The notes beneath the pieces are model-generated. The model was not told the DNA's origin. It searched no databases and saw only the letters and a program-made list of their open reading frames with translations. From a bacterium (GTDB lineage: Bacteria; Patescibacteriota; Patescibacteriia; UBA1558; S5-K13), in assembly GCA_029555085.1 (NCBI GenBank), contig JAKPTO010000015.1, positions 1 to 38,567 of the forward strand: a DNA stretch of 38,567 nt, in the 5' to 3' direction. Within the stretch, counting starts at the first letter, position 1, and every line of letters starts with the position of its first letter. Shown piece after piece: positions 25,899-34,459 of the stretch. The translations under genes and the position numbers were made by a program.

Positions 25899-28562
25899 CT
25901 ATTTCTTTAATAATTCTTTTACTGCTGCTTGAGCTGCCGCAAGACGCGCAATTGGAACCCTAAATGGTGAACAAGACACATAATCAAATCCATTTCTATG
26001 GCAAAATTCAACCGCATTTGGTTCCCCGCCATGCTCTCCGCAAATCCCAATTTTCAAATCTGATTTCACACTTCTTCCTTTTTCAATTGCAATTCTAATT
26101 AATTCCCCAATTCCTTCTTGATCTAAAACTTCAAATGGATCATTTTCATAAATTCCTTGCGCTACATATTCTTTTAAAAATTTCCCTGCGTCATCACGAG
26201 AAAGTCCAGCCCCCATTTGTGTTAAATCATTTGTACCAAATGAGAAAAACTCGGCTCCACTTTCAACAATTTTATCAGCAACTAGCGCTGCACGAGGAAC
26301 TTCAATCATTGTTCCAATTTTGTATTTAATCTCAAGTCCAGATTGTTTTAATTTAGCATCAACAATTTTTACAATTCTATCTTTTAAAATTGAAAACTCT
26401 TTTGTTGTTGCAATGAGTGGAATCATAATTTCTGGCTTAACATCGTGTTTTTTACCACAAACTGGACAATTATCTGCTACTGCAATTGCGGCCTCAATTA
26501 TTGCAACTGTTTGCATGTCATAAATTTCAGGAAATGTTATAGCAAGACGACATCCGCGATGACCAAGCATTGGATTAACTTCATGCAAATCTTCAATTTT
26601 TTCTCTTAGAGTTTCAACTGAAACATTCATCTCTTGTGCTAATTCTATAATATTTTTTTCTTCTTTTGGCAAAAATTCATGTAGAGGTGGATCGAGAAAT
26701 CTTATTGTCGTAGAATATGAATCCATTTCATGAAACAAACCTATAAAATCTTCCTTCTGGTATGGTAATAATTTTGCTAAAGCTGTCTTTCTAGCTTCTA
26801 CATTATCAGCTAAAATCATTTCTCTAACAGCTTTTATTCTATCACCCTCAAAAAACATATGCTCAGTCCTACACAATCCTATTCCCTGAGCTCCAAATTT
26901 GATTGCAGTAGCTGCGTCAATTGGAGTATCGGCGTTGGTTCTAATACTAATTTTTCTAAACTCATCAGCCCAGTCCATAAGTGTTCCAAAATTTCCCGAC
27001 AATTCTGGATCCTGAGTTCCGACCTTTCCCAAATAAACCTTTCCAGTTGAACCATCAAGAGATATAAAATCACCCTCTTTTATAGTTATATTTTTACTTT
27101 TTATTGTGAGGATCTTTGCTTTTTCATCAATTAATATATCAGAACATCCTGCCACACAACATGTTCCCATTCCACGAGCCACAACCGCAGCGTGTGATGT
27201 CATTCCTCCACGAGCTGTTAAAATTCCTTTCGCGCTATGCATTCCATCAATGTCCTCAGGAGATGTTTCGGTTCTAACCAAAATCACATTTAATCCTTCC
27301 TGATTTTTATTAAATGCTTCACTAGCTGTAAAAACTACTTCACCAACAGCAGCACCGGGTGATGCTGGAAGTCCGTGAGCAATTTCTTCTGCATTTACAA
27401 GAGCAACTGGATTGAGTTGTTTATGTAATAATTGATTTAATTGATTTGGCTCAACACGTAAAATCGCTTCTTCTTTTGTAATTAATCCTTCGTTAACCAT
27501 TTCAACTGCAATTCTTACTCCAGCTGTGGCGGTTCTCTTACCGCTTCTCGCTTGCAAAATATACAATTTATTATTTTGAATTGTAAATTCCATGTCTTGC
27601 ATGTCTTTGTAATGTTTTTCTACTTTATCGCATATATCAACAAGCTCTTTATAAATTTCAGGATTTTGCTTTTCAAGCTCTGATACTGGCATTGGAGTTC
27701 TAATTCCCGCTACAACATCTTCACCCTGCGCGTTCATTAAATATTCTCCGTAAAATTTTGCTTCACCCGTTGATGGATTTCTTGTAAAGCAAACTCCTGT
27801 TCCTGAATCCTCTCCTAAATTTCCAAATACCATGGATTGAATATTTACAGCAGTTCCTATTAATCCTTTTATTCCATTAATTTCTCTATATCTTATGGCT
27901 CTATAATTATTCCATGAATTAAAAACCGCATTTATTGATAAAAATAATTGTTCAACTGGGTCTTGTGGGAATTCAATTCCTTTTATTTCTTTAATTTTTT
28001 CTTTATATTTTTTTACAATTTCCTGTAAATCCTCTGTTGTTAAATCAGTATCATATTTTGCGCCTTTTGTATCTTTTGCATTTTCTAAAATGTGTTCAAA
28101 TTCAGCATGCTCAACTTCCAATACAACATCACCAAACATTTGAATGAGTCTTCTATATGAATCCCATGCAAATCTTGCGTTCCCAGATTTATTTGATAAT
28201 CCCTCGACTGATTTATCATTTAATCCTAAGTTTAATATTGTATCCATCATTCCTGGCATAGAAGATGCGGCACCTGAACGAACAGAAACAAGCAATGGAT
28301 CATTTGCATCACCCAAAGTTTTCTCCATTTTCTTTTGTAATTTATCTAAGTGTTCTAAAATTTCTTTTTTTATTTCTTCTGTGATTTGTTTTTCATTCTT
28401 ATAGTACAGGTCACAAACTTCTGTTGTTATTGTAAATCCAGGTGGTACATTAATACCCAAAGTTGACATTTCAGCCAAATTTGCACCTTTGCCACCAAGA
28501 ATTTGTTTCATGTCTTTATTCCCCTCTTCGAAAGAATAGACATACTTTTTTACATCAGGCAT
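25899..28562 (-). CDS. ppdK: Pyruvate, phosphate dikinase
   Basis: Interconverts pyruvate + ATP + Pi and phosphoenolpyruvate + AMP + PPi in the cytoplasm; in CPR it is likely part of lower glycolysis. Full-length (887 aa). The N-terminal ATP-grasp region starts with GGKGANLAEM (23-32); the phosphohistidine domain has GGMTSHAAVVARGMG with the catalytic His at 457; the C-terminal PEP/pyruvate barrel contains GLCRTEHMFF and ends with GICGEHGG and SCSPFRVPIARLAAAQA. All expected motifs are intact. Own promoter at 28600-28628; no SD. Monocistronic by position, with a terminator of the upstream gene just before it. Confidence 0.97.
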   Translation of the reverse strand: MPDVKKYVYSFEEGNKDMKQILGGKGANLAEMSTLGINVPPGFTITTEVCDLYYKNEKQITEEIKKEILEHLDKLQKKMEKTLGDANDPLLVSVRSGAASSMPGMMDTILNLGLNDKSVEGLSNKSGNARFAWDSYRRLIQMFGDVVLEVEHAEFEHILENAKDTKGAKYDTDLTTEDLQEIVKKYKEKIKEIKGIEFPQDPVEQLFLSINAVFNSWNNYRAIRYREINGIKGLIGTAVNIQSMVFGNLGEDSGTGVCFTRNPSTGEAKFYGEYLMNAQGEDVVAGIRTPMPVSELEKQNPEIYKELVDICDKVEKHYKDMQDMEFTIQNNKLYILQARSGKRTATAGVRIAVEMVNEGLITKEEAILRVEPNQLNQLLHKQLNPVALVNAEEIAHGLPASPGAAVGEVVFTASEAFNKNQEGLNVILVRTETSPEDIDGMHSAKGILTARGGMTSHAAVVARGMGTCCVAGCSDILIDEKAKILTIKSKNITIKEGDFISLDGSTGKVYLGKVGTQDPELSGNFGTLMDWADEFRKISIRTNADTPIDAATAIKFGAQGIGLCRTEHMFFEGDRIKAVREMILADNVEARKTALAKLLPYQKEDFIGLFHEMDSYSTTIRFLDPPLHEFLPKEEKNIIELAQEMNVSVETLREKIEDLHEVNPMLGHRGCRLAITFPEIYDMQTVAIIEAAIAVADNCPVCGKKHDVKPEIMIPLIATTKEFSILKDRIVKIVDAKLKQSGLEIKYKIGTMIEVPRAALVADKIVESGAEFFSFGTNDLTQMGAGLSRDDAGKFLKEYVAQGIYENDPFEVLDQEGIGELIRIAIEKGRSVKSDLKIGICGEHGGEPNAVEFCHRNGFDYVSCSPFRVPIARLAAAQAAVKELLKK

Positions 28563-28599
28563 AATTTTTTTGTTTATAATTTATAAATTTTGTAGCTCA

Positions 28600-28628
28600 A
28601 TTATCTCATTTTTAAAAATAAAAATCAA
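28600..28628 (-). promoter_or_regulatory. Sigma-70-type promoter for ppdK
   Basis: Minus strand: TTGATT (28623-28628), 17-bp spacer, GATAAT (28600-28605), about 38 bp before the start codon and directly after the terminator at 28641-28673. Confidence 0.55.
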
Positions 28629-28635
28629 TAGTTTT

Positions 28636-28673
28636 TAAACAAAAAACTGCCAGAAATATCTCTAGCAGTTTAT
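28636..28673 (-). terminator. Terminator after the 247-aa hypothetical gene
   Basis: Stem AAACTGC/GCAGTTT, extended by AGA/TCT after a one-base mismatch, followed by TTTTTTG on the minus strand. Lies 12 bp after the stop codon. Confidence 0.75.
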
Positions 28674-28684
28674 TATTGTAAAGA

Positions 28685-29428
28685 TTATTCACAAAAATCA
28701 CAGATCTTTGCTAATGCAGATAATAAAATAATCTGCTCATCTGGACGATCAATATTGTGACCACAAATCTCACCATCTCCAACAATTAACCATAATCCAC
28801 TCTTTATACTAGGAGCATTAATTTGTATTATGCTATTATATGGAGAAACTGAAAACATGAATTCGTAGACATGTTTTTCGTCTACAATTTTCTTTTCAAC
28901 ATTAGTCATGGTTTTAATAATCTCCTTAATTTCTACATCTGTTATACTTGCAACTTTTGCAGAAATTACAGGAGAACATGATCCTAAAATATGAAATCCA
29001 GAACTATCCCCACAAATAAAAGATGTTTGTATTTCTATTTTTTGCAACATTTTTTCTTCTACTTCTTTATGTTCCCTACGGAATAAATAAAAAAACTGCG
29101 CGAAAAAAAGAAAAACATGCAAAGTTGCACAGATTTTTAATGGTTCGTGGAATTTATCTGTTTGAAAATAGACAAACCCATCATTTTCTTGATGAATTTT
29201 CTGAAAAATCTTATCAAAACCAAAACCTTGTTTTTTGAAATCAAAATTAAATTGATAATTTAGTTCGTTTTGCTTTAAAAATTCTTTTGCGTAACTAGTA
29301 ATACGCTCTAATGTTACAGTCTTATTAGATGTAAAAAAATCTTTGCGTATTTTTAATATCAACTGACAATTATTACTGTCAAAGGATAAATCAAAAACAC
29401 GGGATACTGGCTGATACATTGCTGGCAT
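28685..29428 (-). CDS. Hypothetical protein, 247 aa
   Basis: Function not recognised. Start placed at the ATG at 29426-29428 (MPAMYQPVSR) because a strong SD (GGAGG, 29433-29437) lies at ideal spacing; the frame extends 10 codons further upstream without SD. The protein is mixed, with one hydrophobic stretch (LHVFLFFAQFFYLF, about 108-121) and several cysteines, ending ICDFCE with a CxxC-like tail. A repeat-like domain structure is not evident. It is a single-gene unit bounded by terminators and belongs to the SD-bearing minority of genes in this window. Confidence 0.75.
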   Translation of the reverse strand: MPAMYQPVSRVFDLSFDSNNCQLILKIRKDFFTSNKTVTLERITSYAKEFLKQNELNYQFNFDFKKQGFGFDKIFQKIHQENDGFVYFQTDKFHEPLKICATLHVFLFFAQFFYLFRREHKEVEEKMLQKIEIQTSFICGDSSGFHILGSCSPVISAKVASITDVEIKEIIKTMTNVEKKIVDEKHVYEFMFSVSPYNSIIQINAPSIKSGLWLIVGDGEICGHNIDRPDEQIILLSALAKICDFCE

Positions 29429-29483
29429 TATTCCTCCGGATAATATTATTTTCTCCATATTACATTAAAACACATAAAACCGC

Positions 29484-29519
29484 AAATAAAAAAGCCGATG
29501 GGGTTAAACCCGAACGGCT
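29484..29519 (-). terminator. Terminator after the 59-aa Cys-peptide gene
   Basis: Two-step stem on the minus strand: AGCCG/CGGCT outside and GGGTT/AACCC inside, followed by TTTTTTATTT. Strong intrinsic terminator. Confidence 0.8.
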
Positions 29520-29572
29520 AATTATCAAAAAACCCTCCTTGTCTTTTCTTTTTAAATTTATTTGGAGCAAAT

Positions 29573-29752
29573 CTACGCTCCGGATTTCTTTTTTTGTTTT
29601 CTCCCGGTAGAATCAGAAAGTTCTCTTGCAGATGGATCTTTTTTAAAGGAGCATACACCACCTGACAAACAAATTCCATCAAATATACACTCACTAGTTG
29701 TTTTTATGTTCACAGAACACCACCTTGGTTTAATATTTGTTTTTTTAGACAT
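29573..29752 (-). CDS. Small cysteine-containing protein, 59 aa
   Basis: Not a family I recognise. The start at 29750-29752 (MSKKTNIKPRWC) is fixed by a strong SD (GGAGG, 29760-29764); the open frame continues upstream for 19 codons without SD. Four cysteines fall in the central segment WCSV...SECIFDGICLSGGVCSF, spaced 10, 5 and 5 residues, followed by a basic tail (GRKQKKKSGA). No signal peptide. It has its own TTGACA/TATAAT promoter and its own terminator, which argues that it is a real gene. A metal-binding or disulfide peptide are possible; a modified peptide precursor is speculative. Confidence 0.72.
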   Translation of the reverse strand: MSKKTNIKPRWCSVNIKTTSECIFDGICLSGGVCSFKKDPSARELSDSTGRKQKKKSGA

Positions 29753-29782
29753 TATAATTCCTCCTATGAATATTTGAAATAT

Positions 29783-29809
29783 ATTATAAAAAAAATAATT
29801 TTTTGTCAA
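29783..29809 (-). promoter_or_regulatory. Promoter for the 59-aa Cys-peptide gene
   Basis: Minus strand: perfect TTGACA (29804-29809) and perfect TATAAT (29783-29788) with a 15-bp spacer; sliding within TATAATATAT gives 16-17 bp. The -35 box starts just after the terminator of the 32-aa ORF. Confidence 0.6.
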
Positions 29810-29810
29810 T

Positions 29811-29841
29811 TAAAAACAGACCAAATAAATGGGCTGTTTTT
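29811..29841 (-). terminator. Terminator after the 32-aa ORF
   Basis: Stem AAAAACAG/CTGTTTTT plus CC/GG after one mismatch, 12 bp beyond the 32-aa ORF stop. The T-run forms part of the stem and continues as TTTTTAATT. Confidence 0.65.
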
Positions 29842-29853
29842 AGATATCAAATA

Positions 29854-29952
29854 TTATTGAACCCTAATTGTTGGTTGAACAAATTCCTGAATCAAATCAC
29901 AACCAAGTGGACGCCCAGAACCATCATCAAATCCAGTCCCACAACTAGACAT
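29854..29952 (-). CDS. Small peptide, 32 aa, two cysteines
   Basis: ATG at 29950-29952 opens a 32-codon frame (begins MSSCGTGFDDGSGRPLGCDL, ends RVQ). GGAG lies 9 nt before the ATG, and a terminator follows 12 bp after the stop, so it is the last gene of the operon from 34921. It is only 29 bp after the 273-aa repeat protein. The N-terminal half is Gly/Asp/Ser-rich between two cysteines 14 apart; no signal peptide. Not recognised; a short regulatory or modified peptide is possible, but a chance ORF cannot be ruled out. Confidence 0.5.
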   Translation of the reverse strand: MSSCGTGFDDGSGRPLGCDLIQEFVQPTIRVQ

Positions 29953-29981
29953 ATTTTATTACTCCGTTAAATAACTCACTA

Positions 29982-30803
29982 TTATTTAATGTATGTAAAT
30001 GGTTCTGTTATTTTCCCACATTTAATTTCTAAATCTGCAGATCCAGTTTTCAAAAAATTTGTTTCATAAATCCAGCATGCTATTTCAGAATTATTGAATC
30101 CCCTTATAGTACCAACCCCATCCGCAGAATTGTATTTATTTTCATTTAAACCAAAAGAATTAAAAAATCCACCAACCAAATCATTTCCAGATTTATTTAT
30201 AATAACTTGATTTAATTTTATCCCCTTACCAGTTATAGATGTTATATCAGAACTTGAAAAACTATATTCAAATGTTATATTGTTATTAATCTGGGGATTA
30301 TAAACTCCAAATTTCGCACTTAAATCTTGTAATATTTGAACGATTGAATCTTTTACCATGTATTCCTCAATTTTCTCCAAATCTCTATTTGTTATTCCAA
30401 GCGACAATCTTCTAAATAAATTCATTAGATTTCCCCATGTAACCTCGTGTTTCATTCCATTTGAATCTATATACCATATTCTTCCCTTATCTTCTACTTG
30501 TAGAAGTAATCTTCCTTTTAATCTATTTCCTAGGGTTGTTGATTTTACTTCTGAAATTTGATCTAAATCTTTATTGGATATTCCTAAAGATAGTTTTTCA
30601 AATAAAGGAAGTGCATTAGCAAATGTTACTTCATATCTTTTTGAATCATCTGGATTTACATACCATATTCTTCCTTTGTCTTCTACTTGTAGAAGTAATC
30701 TTCCTTTTAATCTATTGGATAAATTCTTGTCATAGCTTGCCGCTGAAACAAAAGTTACAACAACCAGCATCATGACTAAACTAATAAAAAGTACTTTTTT
30801 CAT
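29982..30803 (-). CDS. Exported protein with two GRLLLQVE...WY repeats
   Basis: A 273-aa protein with a signal peptide (1-22). Residues 30-83 and 93-146 are two copies of a module starting NRLKGRLLLQVEDKGRIWY, continuing through a (Y/H)EVT strand and ending LSLGI(S/T)N(K/R)DL. This module, in the form GRILLQVE..G.AWYVNP, is common in extracellular proteins of CPR bacteria; no function is known. The C-terminal 125 residues are unrecognised and beta-rich, with two cysteines (ACWI, IKCG). It is 22 bp after the Memo-CapA gene and no SD is visible. The copies are almost identical at DNA level, indicating recent duplication or conversion. Confidence 0.82.
   Translation of the reverse strand: MKKVLFISLVMMLVVVTFVSAASYDKNLSNRLKGRLLLQVEDKGRIWYVNPDDSKRYEVTFANALPLFEKLSLGISNKDLDQISEVKSTTLGNRLKGRLLLQVEDKGRIWYIDSNGMKHEVTWGNLMNLFRRLSLGITNRDLEKIEEYMVKDSIVQILQDLSAKFGVYNPQINNNITFEYSFSSSDITSITGKGIKLNQVIINKSGNDLVGGFFNSFGLNENKYNSADGVGTIRGFNNSEIACWIYETNFLKTGSADLEIKCGKITEPFTYIK
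30471..30527 (-). repeat. 57-bp direct repeat, copy in second protein module
   Basis: Matches 30660-30716 with two mismatches, offset 189 bp (63 codons). Both copies contain the inverted repeat CTTCTAC-TT-GTAGAAG. It encodes the KGRLLLQVEDKGRIWY core. Confidence 0.85.
30660..30716 (-). repeat. 57-bp direct repeat, copy in first protein module
   Basis: Partner of 30471-30527; the mismatches are both third-position type, so the amino acid sequence is unchanged across the core. Confidence 0.85.
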
Positions 30804-30825
30804 AGTTTTGTTTCTTGATTATTAT

Positions 30826-32637
30826 TTAAATATTGATTTTGTTTAAATCCTCTTCGTTTAAATTTGACCATTTTATAAATTTGTCAAAAAACTTATTCGT
30901 CTGTGACTCACTCATAAATTGTAACTTATTATCAATAGAAATAAAAGGGAATAAATATATTTTATAGTTTTCCTTATTATTTATATCTATTGAAATTCCA
31001 ACTGATAATCCCTCTTGCGTGTCATATGAAAAATATTGATCAAATATAAAATTACCCAATGAATAAAAAATTGGTTTATCTTTATATATTTCCATTCCCT
31101 GAACAACATGTGGATGGTGACCAATAATAAAATCCGCGCCATTGTCAATAAATGAATACGCAACCTGTCTTTGCAGGTCTCCATTTATATGTGTATATTC
31201 CGTGCCCCAATGAACATTAATTATTACAATATCAGAATTTTGTTGTAAATTTTTTATTGTCTCATTTGCATTATTTAAATCAAAAGTGCCATAAACCATA
31301 CTAAAACCAGCTGTTCCTATTTTGTAACCACCAATGTTTATAATTTTTGAACAATTCTCTGATTGCCTATCTGCACAACCAGAATAATTAAAACCTAATT
31401 TTTCTAAATTTTTATAAGTTTCCTCTAATCCTCGTTTCCCTTGATCTGTTATGTGATTATTTGAAATGTTAAAAAAATTAAAATTATAATCATGCAATTT
31501 ATTAACCAAACTAGGATCAAAAGCAAAATCATACGCAACTTTTGGCTCATAATGATCCCCATTATCAGTTACAGCACCTTCGAGGTTGAGAGATATCATA
31601 TCAGAGCCAACAAAAAATCTTTTTTCCTCCCCAGCAAAATCTTTCAATATATGATCTAAATCAGAATTATTTATTCTTTTTTTAACACTTCTGTCCAACA
31701 TCACATCTCCAAAAAATAAAAAATTCATGACACTTTCTTTTGATTTATCACCACGAGTAAAATAGAAAAAATTATGACTTGTTGTTGGTTCATATTTTTG
31801 ATTCATCAATGTTCCAGAATCAGTTGTAAAAATTAGTTCACTTTTTTGTAATTCATTTAATTCTAAATATTTTAAAAGTAAATACACTGATGGCGGAGAA
31901 TCAATTTCCATACTATAAATTCTATCAAAATCAAAATTTTTAATTATTGAATTGCTTCTATTGTCATGAAAATTAGCAGTATTAGTTGTTTGATAATGAG
32001 AAAAATCAACACTTGATAAAATTAAAATATCATTTTTATTTGTGTTTTTAGAAATTTTTTCTGCTAATTTTTCTAAATCCTCTTTTTTTGTGTTTACTTT
32101 TAAAAGTATTGGCAATATTTTCGAATTTGGAAATGTTTTTTTTATAAACGAAACCAACCCAGGGATAGAATGCTCACTATCAAAAACATTCTCCTCTATT
32201 GATAAATCTAATTTTTCTATAAGTTGTGAATTTGATTCAATATTTCCATATGGCGTAATCCAAACACCGTTTGATGAAATTATATCTGATTTTCCTGCAT
32301 TAAAATGATTTGGAGCAATTAAAATTATTGTTTTATAATTATTATCTTTAATTCCCTCAAAAAAAGCCGCAATTTTATCTTTAACAATCAAGTGATGTGG
32401 CAAAATTCCCCCATAAACTCTATAATCTGGTTTTCTTACTTGTTGTTCTACATTTTGATACGCTTCATCAAAAAATTCATGATTCATGAAGTATGAATAA
32501 TGTTTTGTTTTTGAAATATTTTTAGAAAAATCTTCAAAATATACATTTCCCTTGTCTTTATATACAAAAAATATAAATCCTATTTGAATAGCAAACAAAA
32601 TCAACAATAAAACAATAATTTTTCTTATTTTTGACAT
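30826..32637 (-). CDS. Memo-like / CapA-like two-domain envelope protein
   Basis: A 603-aa fusion. After a membrane helix (7-25), residues about 65-293 match the Memo/AmmeMemoRadiSam protein B fold, with metal-site type histidines in GGILPHH (76-82), PNH (109-111), EHS (155-157) and DFSH (211-214). Residues 304-575 are a CapA/PGA_cap phosphoesterase-like domain: FGDVMLDR (309-316), NLEG (351-354), NNHITDQG (393-400), HWGTEY (476-481), GHHPHV (506-511) and SLGNFIFDQ (526-534). CapA proteins act in poly-gamma-glutamate or capsule handling. Both domains face outside. Its start overlaps the upstream stop by one base (TAATG). Confidence 0.9.
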   Translation of the reverse strand: MSKIRKIIVLLLILFAIQIGFIFFVYKDKGNVYFEDFSKNISKTKHYSYFMNHEFFDEAYQNVEQQVRKPDYRVYGGILPHHLIVKDKIAAFFEGIKDNNYKTIILIAPNHFNAGKSDIISSNGVWITPYGNIESNSQLIEKLDLSIEENVFDSEHSIPGLVSFIKKTFPNSKILPILLKVNTKKEDLEKLAEKISKNTNKNDILILSSVDFSHYQTTNTANFHDNRSNSIIKNFDFDRIYSMEIDSPPSVYLLLKYLELNELQKSELIFTTDSGTLMNQKYEPTTSHNFFYFTRGDKSKESVMNFLFFGDVMLDRSVKKRINNSDLDHILKDFAGEEKRFFVGSDMISLNLEGAVTDNGDHYEPKVAYDFAFDPSLVNKLHDYNFNFFNISNNHITDQGKRGLEETYKNLEKLGFNYSGCADRQSENCSKIINIGGYKIGTAGFSMVYGTFDLNNANETIKNLQQNSDIVIINVHWGTEYTHINGDLQRQVAYSFIDNGADFIIGHHPHVVQGMEIYKDKPIFYSLGNFIFDQYFSYDTQEGLSVGISIDINNKENYKIYLFPFISIDNKLQFMSESQTNKFFDKFIKWSNLNEEDLNKINI

Positions 32638-34433
32638 TATTTATGAAGTGCCCCTCCCCACTCTACAACTGTAAATCCTATTCTTGGAGTTGTTTTTATA
32701 ATTTGTGGTTTTACGCTTATTGGATTGTCCATACCCTCAAAATCCATAAACACTCTTATTATTGTGTCTGGCTTTGGACTTACAAAAAGTGGAGCTAATT
32801 TATCAAATTGTTCTTGCGGTACAAATGTTATAAAATAATAATTTTTATCTTGCATTTTTGGTAACCAAAATTCTATAAATTCACTATACTCTTTTTCTAT
32901 TAAACCAAATTTTGCTAGCTTTTCTTCTAAAAATTTTTTTACATCACTTTTTGCTACTACAAATCCCTGCTCTGGTCTTTTGTAATTCATTCCATGACCC
33001 TCCCAAAATAAATACGGATAAGTATTTTTATCATTATAATTGTACAAAGTTCCATCTGTATGCGCTTTTACAAACCAACCATCATTATAAGCTGGCTCTG
33101 TTATTGTAAATCCGCCTGTTGGAAATACTTTTACAGAAATGTCTGTTGTTTTTGTAGGGTAAAGATAAATTACAGGTTTCCCACACTCAACAGCTGGCAA
33201 GTATTTTGCATTTTTAAATTCAATAAATTGACCAAATGGATCTTTCCAGAAAATAAGAGGTTTTTGCGTTACAAATTCTTCAAATGAAATTTTTTCATAT
33301 GGTTTCTGTGTTGCAGGATCGTATCCTGGATAATAGGAATCATACATTGATTTTAATTTACTTTGAAAATTATTATCTCTTAGCGCATAAATTGAATCTC
33401 CGGTGGAAGTTTTTCCAATTTCTCTCAAGTCATTTTCAGTAACATAATCAGCATAAGCATAACATGTAGTTCCACCACAACCACTAACAACACTGAGAGT
33501 ATATTCATTATTATTTTTCGTTCCATCTGACCAAGTAATATCTAATTTATATGGAACAACCCCTGAAACATCTGATTTAGTTTTTTGACCCAAAAATTGT
33601 AAATTAAAAGAATATTCCCTCGCTGTTCCATCATTTGCTTTCACAATCAAACAACTAGTCATATTATCTATATAAACATAATTTTTATCATCATATTGAA
33701 ATATTTTTTTTGGGTTAGCGTAAGAATCCATCATTTTGTATGGCTCTGTTTGATTTTTTACCAGGTTAATTGAACTTGGAGTATTTATTATGTCTGGAGT
33801 TTCTAAATTAACTATACTTATATTATCATTAACAATAAATAATTTTTTATAAAACATTGATAATTCCTCTGAATATTTACCAAGAACTATTAAATCATCG
33901 TTATTTTTGATAACTCTAAGCATTGTTCCACCACTAATAGCCATATCATTTACTGGCAAAAATAAAATTACATATAAATCATTTCCTTGATATTCCTCTT
34001 TTGTAATTGTACCAACTTTATATACATCAAAATCATTAATTATATTATTTACTTCCAATTTTAAACTTTGAAACTCTGAGTCACTTTCTAATATTTTCTG
34101 AACAACTGTGTGGTTAAAAATATCCCATCCAGTTTGTTTAACTGGCCAGTCAAACCACTCAACTAAAATTTCATCATCTTTCAATATAATTTCTTCTGTA
34201 GTTGTAGTGTCGCTTTCTTGATTATTTATCTCTTCATTGATTATTTGATTTATTTTTTTATTTTGAGAATTTTTAAAAATATAATAAAAAGCCCCCGCAT
34301 TTCCCATAAATAAAAGCAATATAACAAAAACCAACAAATAATTTATTAAATTTTTTTTCTTACCCACAGTAGAATTCATTGAATCTTTTTGTTCTAAATG
34401 CGTATTCAATTCATTTAAATTTTGTTCATTCAT
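32637..34433 (-). CDS. KPVIYLYP-motif membrane-anchored protein
   Basis: A 598-aa protein with a cytoplasmic Asn/Gln-rich N-terminus, a single membrane helix (about 29-52) and a large external part. The segment ECGKPVIYLYPTKT (416-429) and the following WFVKAHTDG and PYLFWEGHG are hallmarks of a widespread CPR surface protein family without known function. The region between 60 and 415 is divergent and has Cys pairs (SGCGGTTCYAY). It lies 26 bp after rlmH and overlaps the Memo-CapA gene by one base. No SD. Confidence 0.82.
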   Translation of the reverse strand: MNEQNLNELNTHLEQKDSMNSTVGKKKNLINYLLVFVILLLFMGNAGAFYYIFKNSQNKKINQIINEEINNQESDTTTTEEIILKDDEILVEWFDWPVKQTGWDIFNHTVVQKILESDSEFQSLKLEVNNIINDFDVYKVGTITKEEYQGNDLYVILFLPVNDMAISGGTMLRVIKNNDDLIVLGKYSEELSMFYKKLFIVNDNISIVNLETPDIINTPSSINLVKNQTEPYKMMDSYANPKKIFQYDDKNYVYIDNMTSCLIVKANDGTAREYSFNLQFLGQKTKSDVSGVVPYKLDITWSDGTKNNNEYTLSVVSGCGGTTCYAYADYVTENDLREIGKTSTGDSIYALRDNNFQSKLKSMYDSYYPGYDPATQKPYEKISFEEFVTQKPLIFWKDPFGQFIEFKNAKYLPAVECGKPVIYLYPTKTTDISVKVFPTGGFTITEPAYNDGWFVKAHTDGTLYNYNDKNTYPYLFWEGHGMNYKRPEQGFVVAKSDVKKFLEEKLAKFGLIEKEYSEFIEFWLPKMQDKNYYFITFVPQEQFDKLAPLFVSPKPDTIIRVFMDFEGMDNPISVKPQIIKTTPRIGFTVVEWGGALHK

Positions 34434-34459
34434 ATTTATAAAATTAATTATTATCTATA

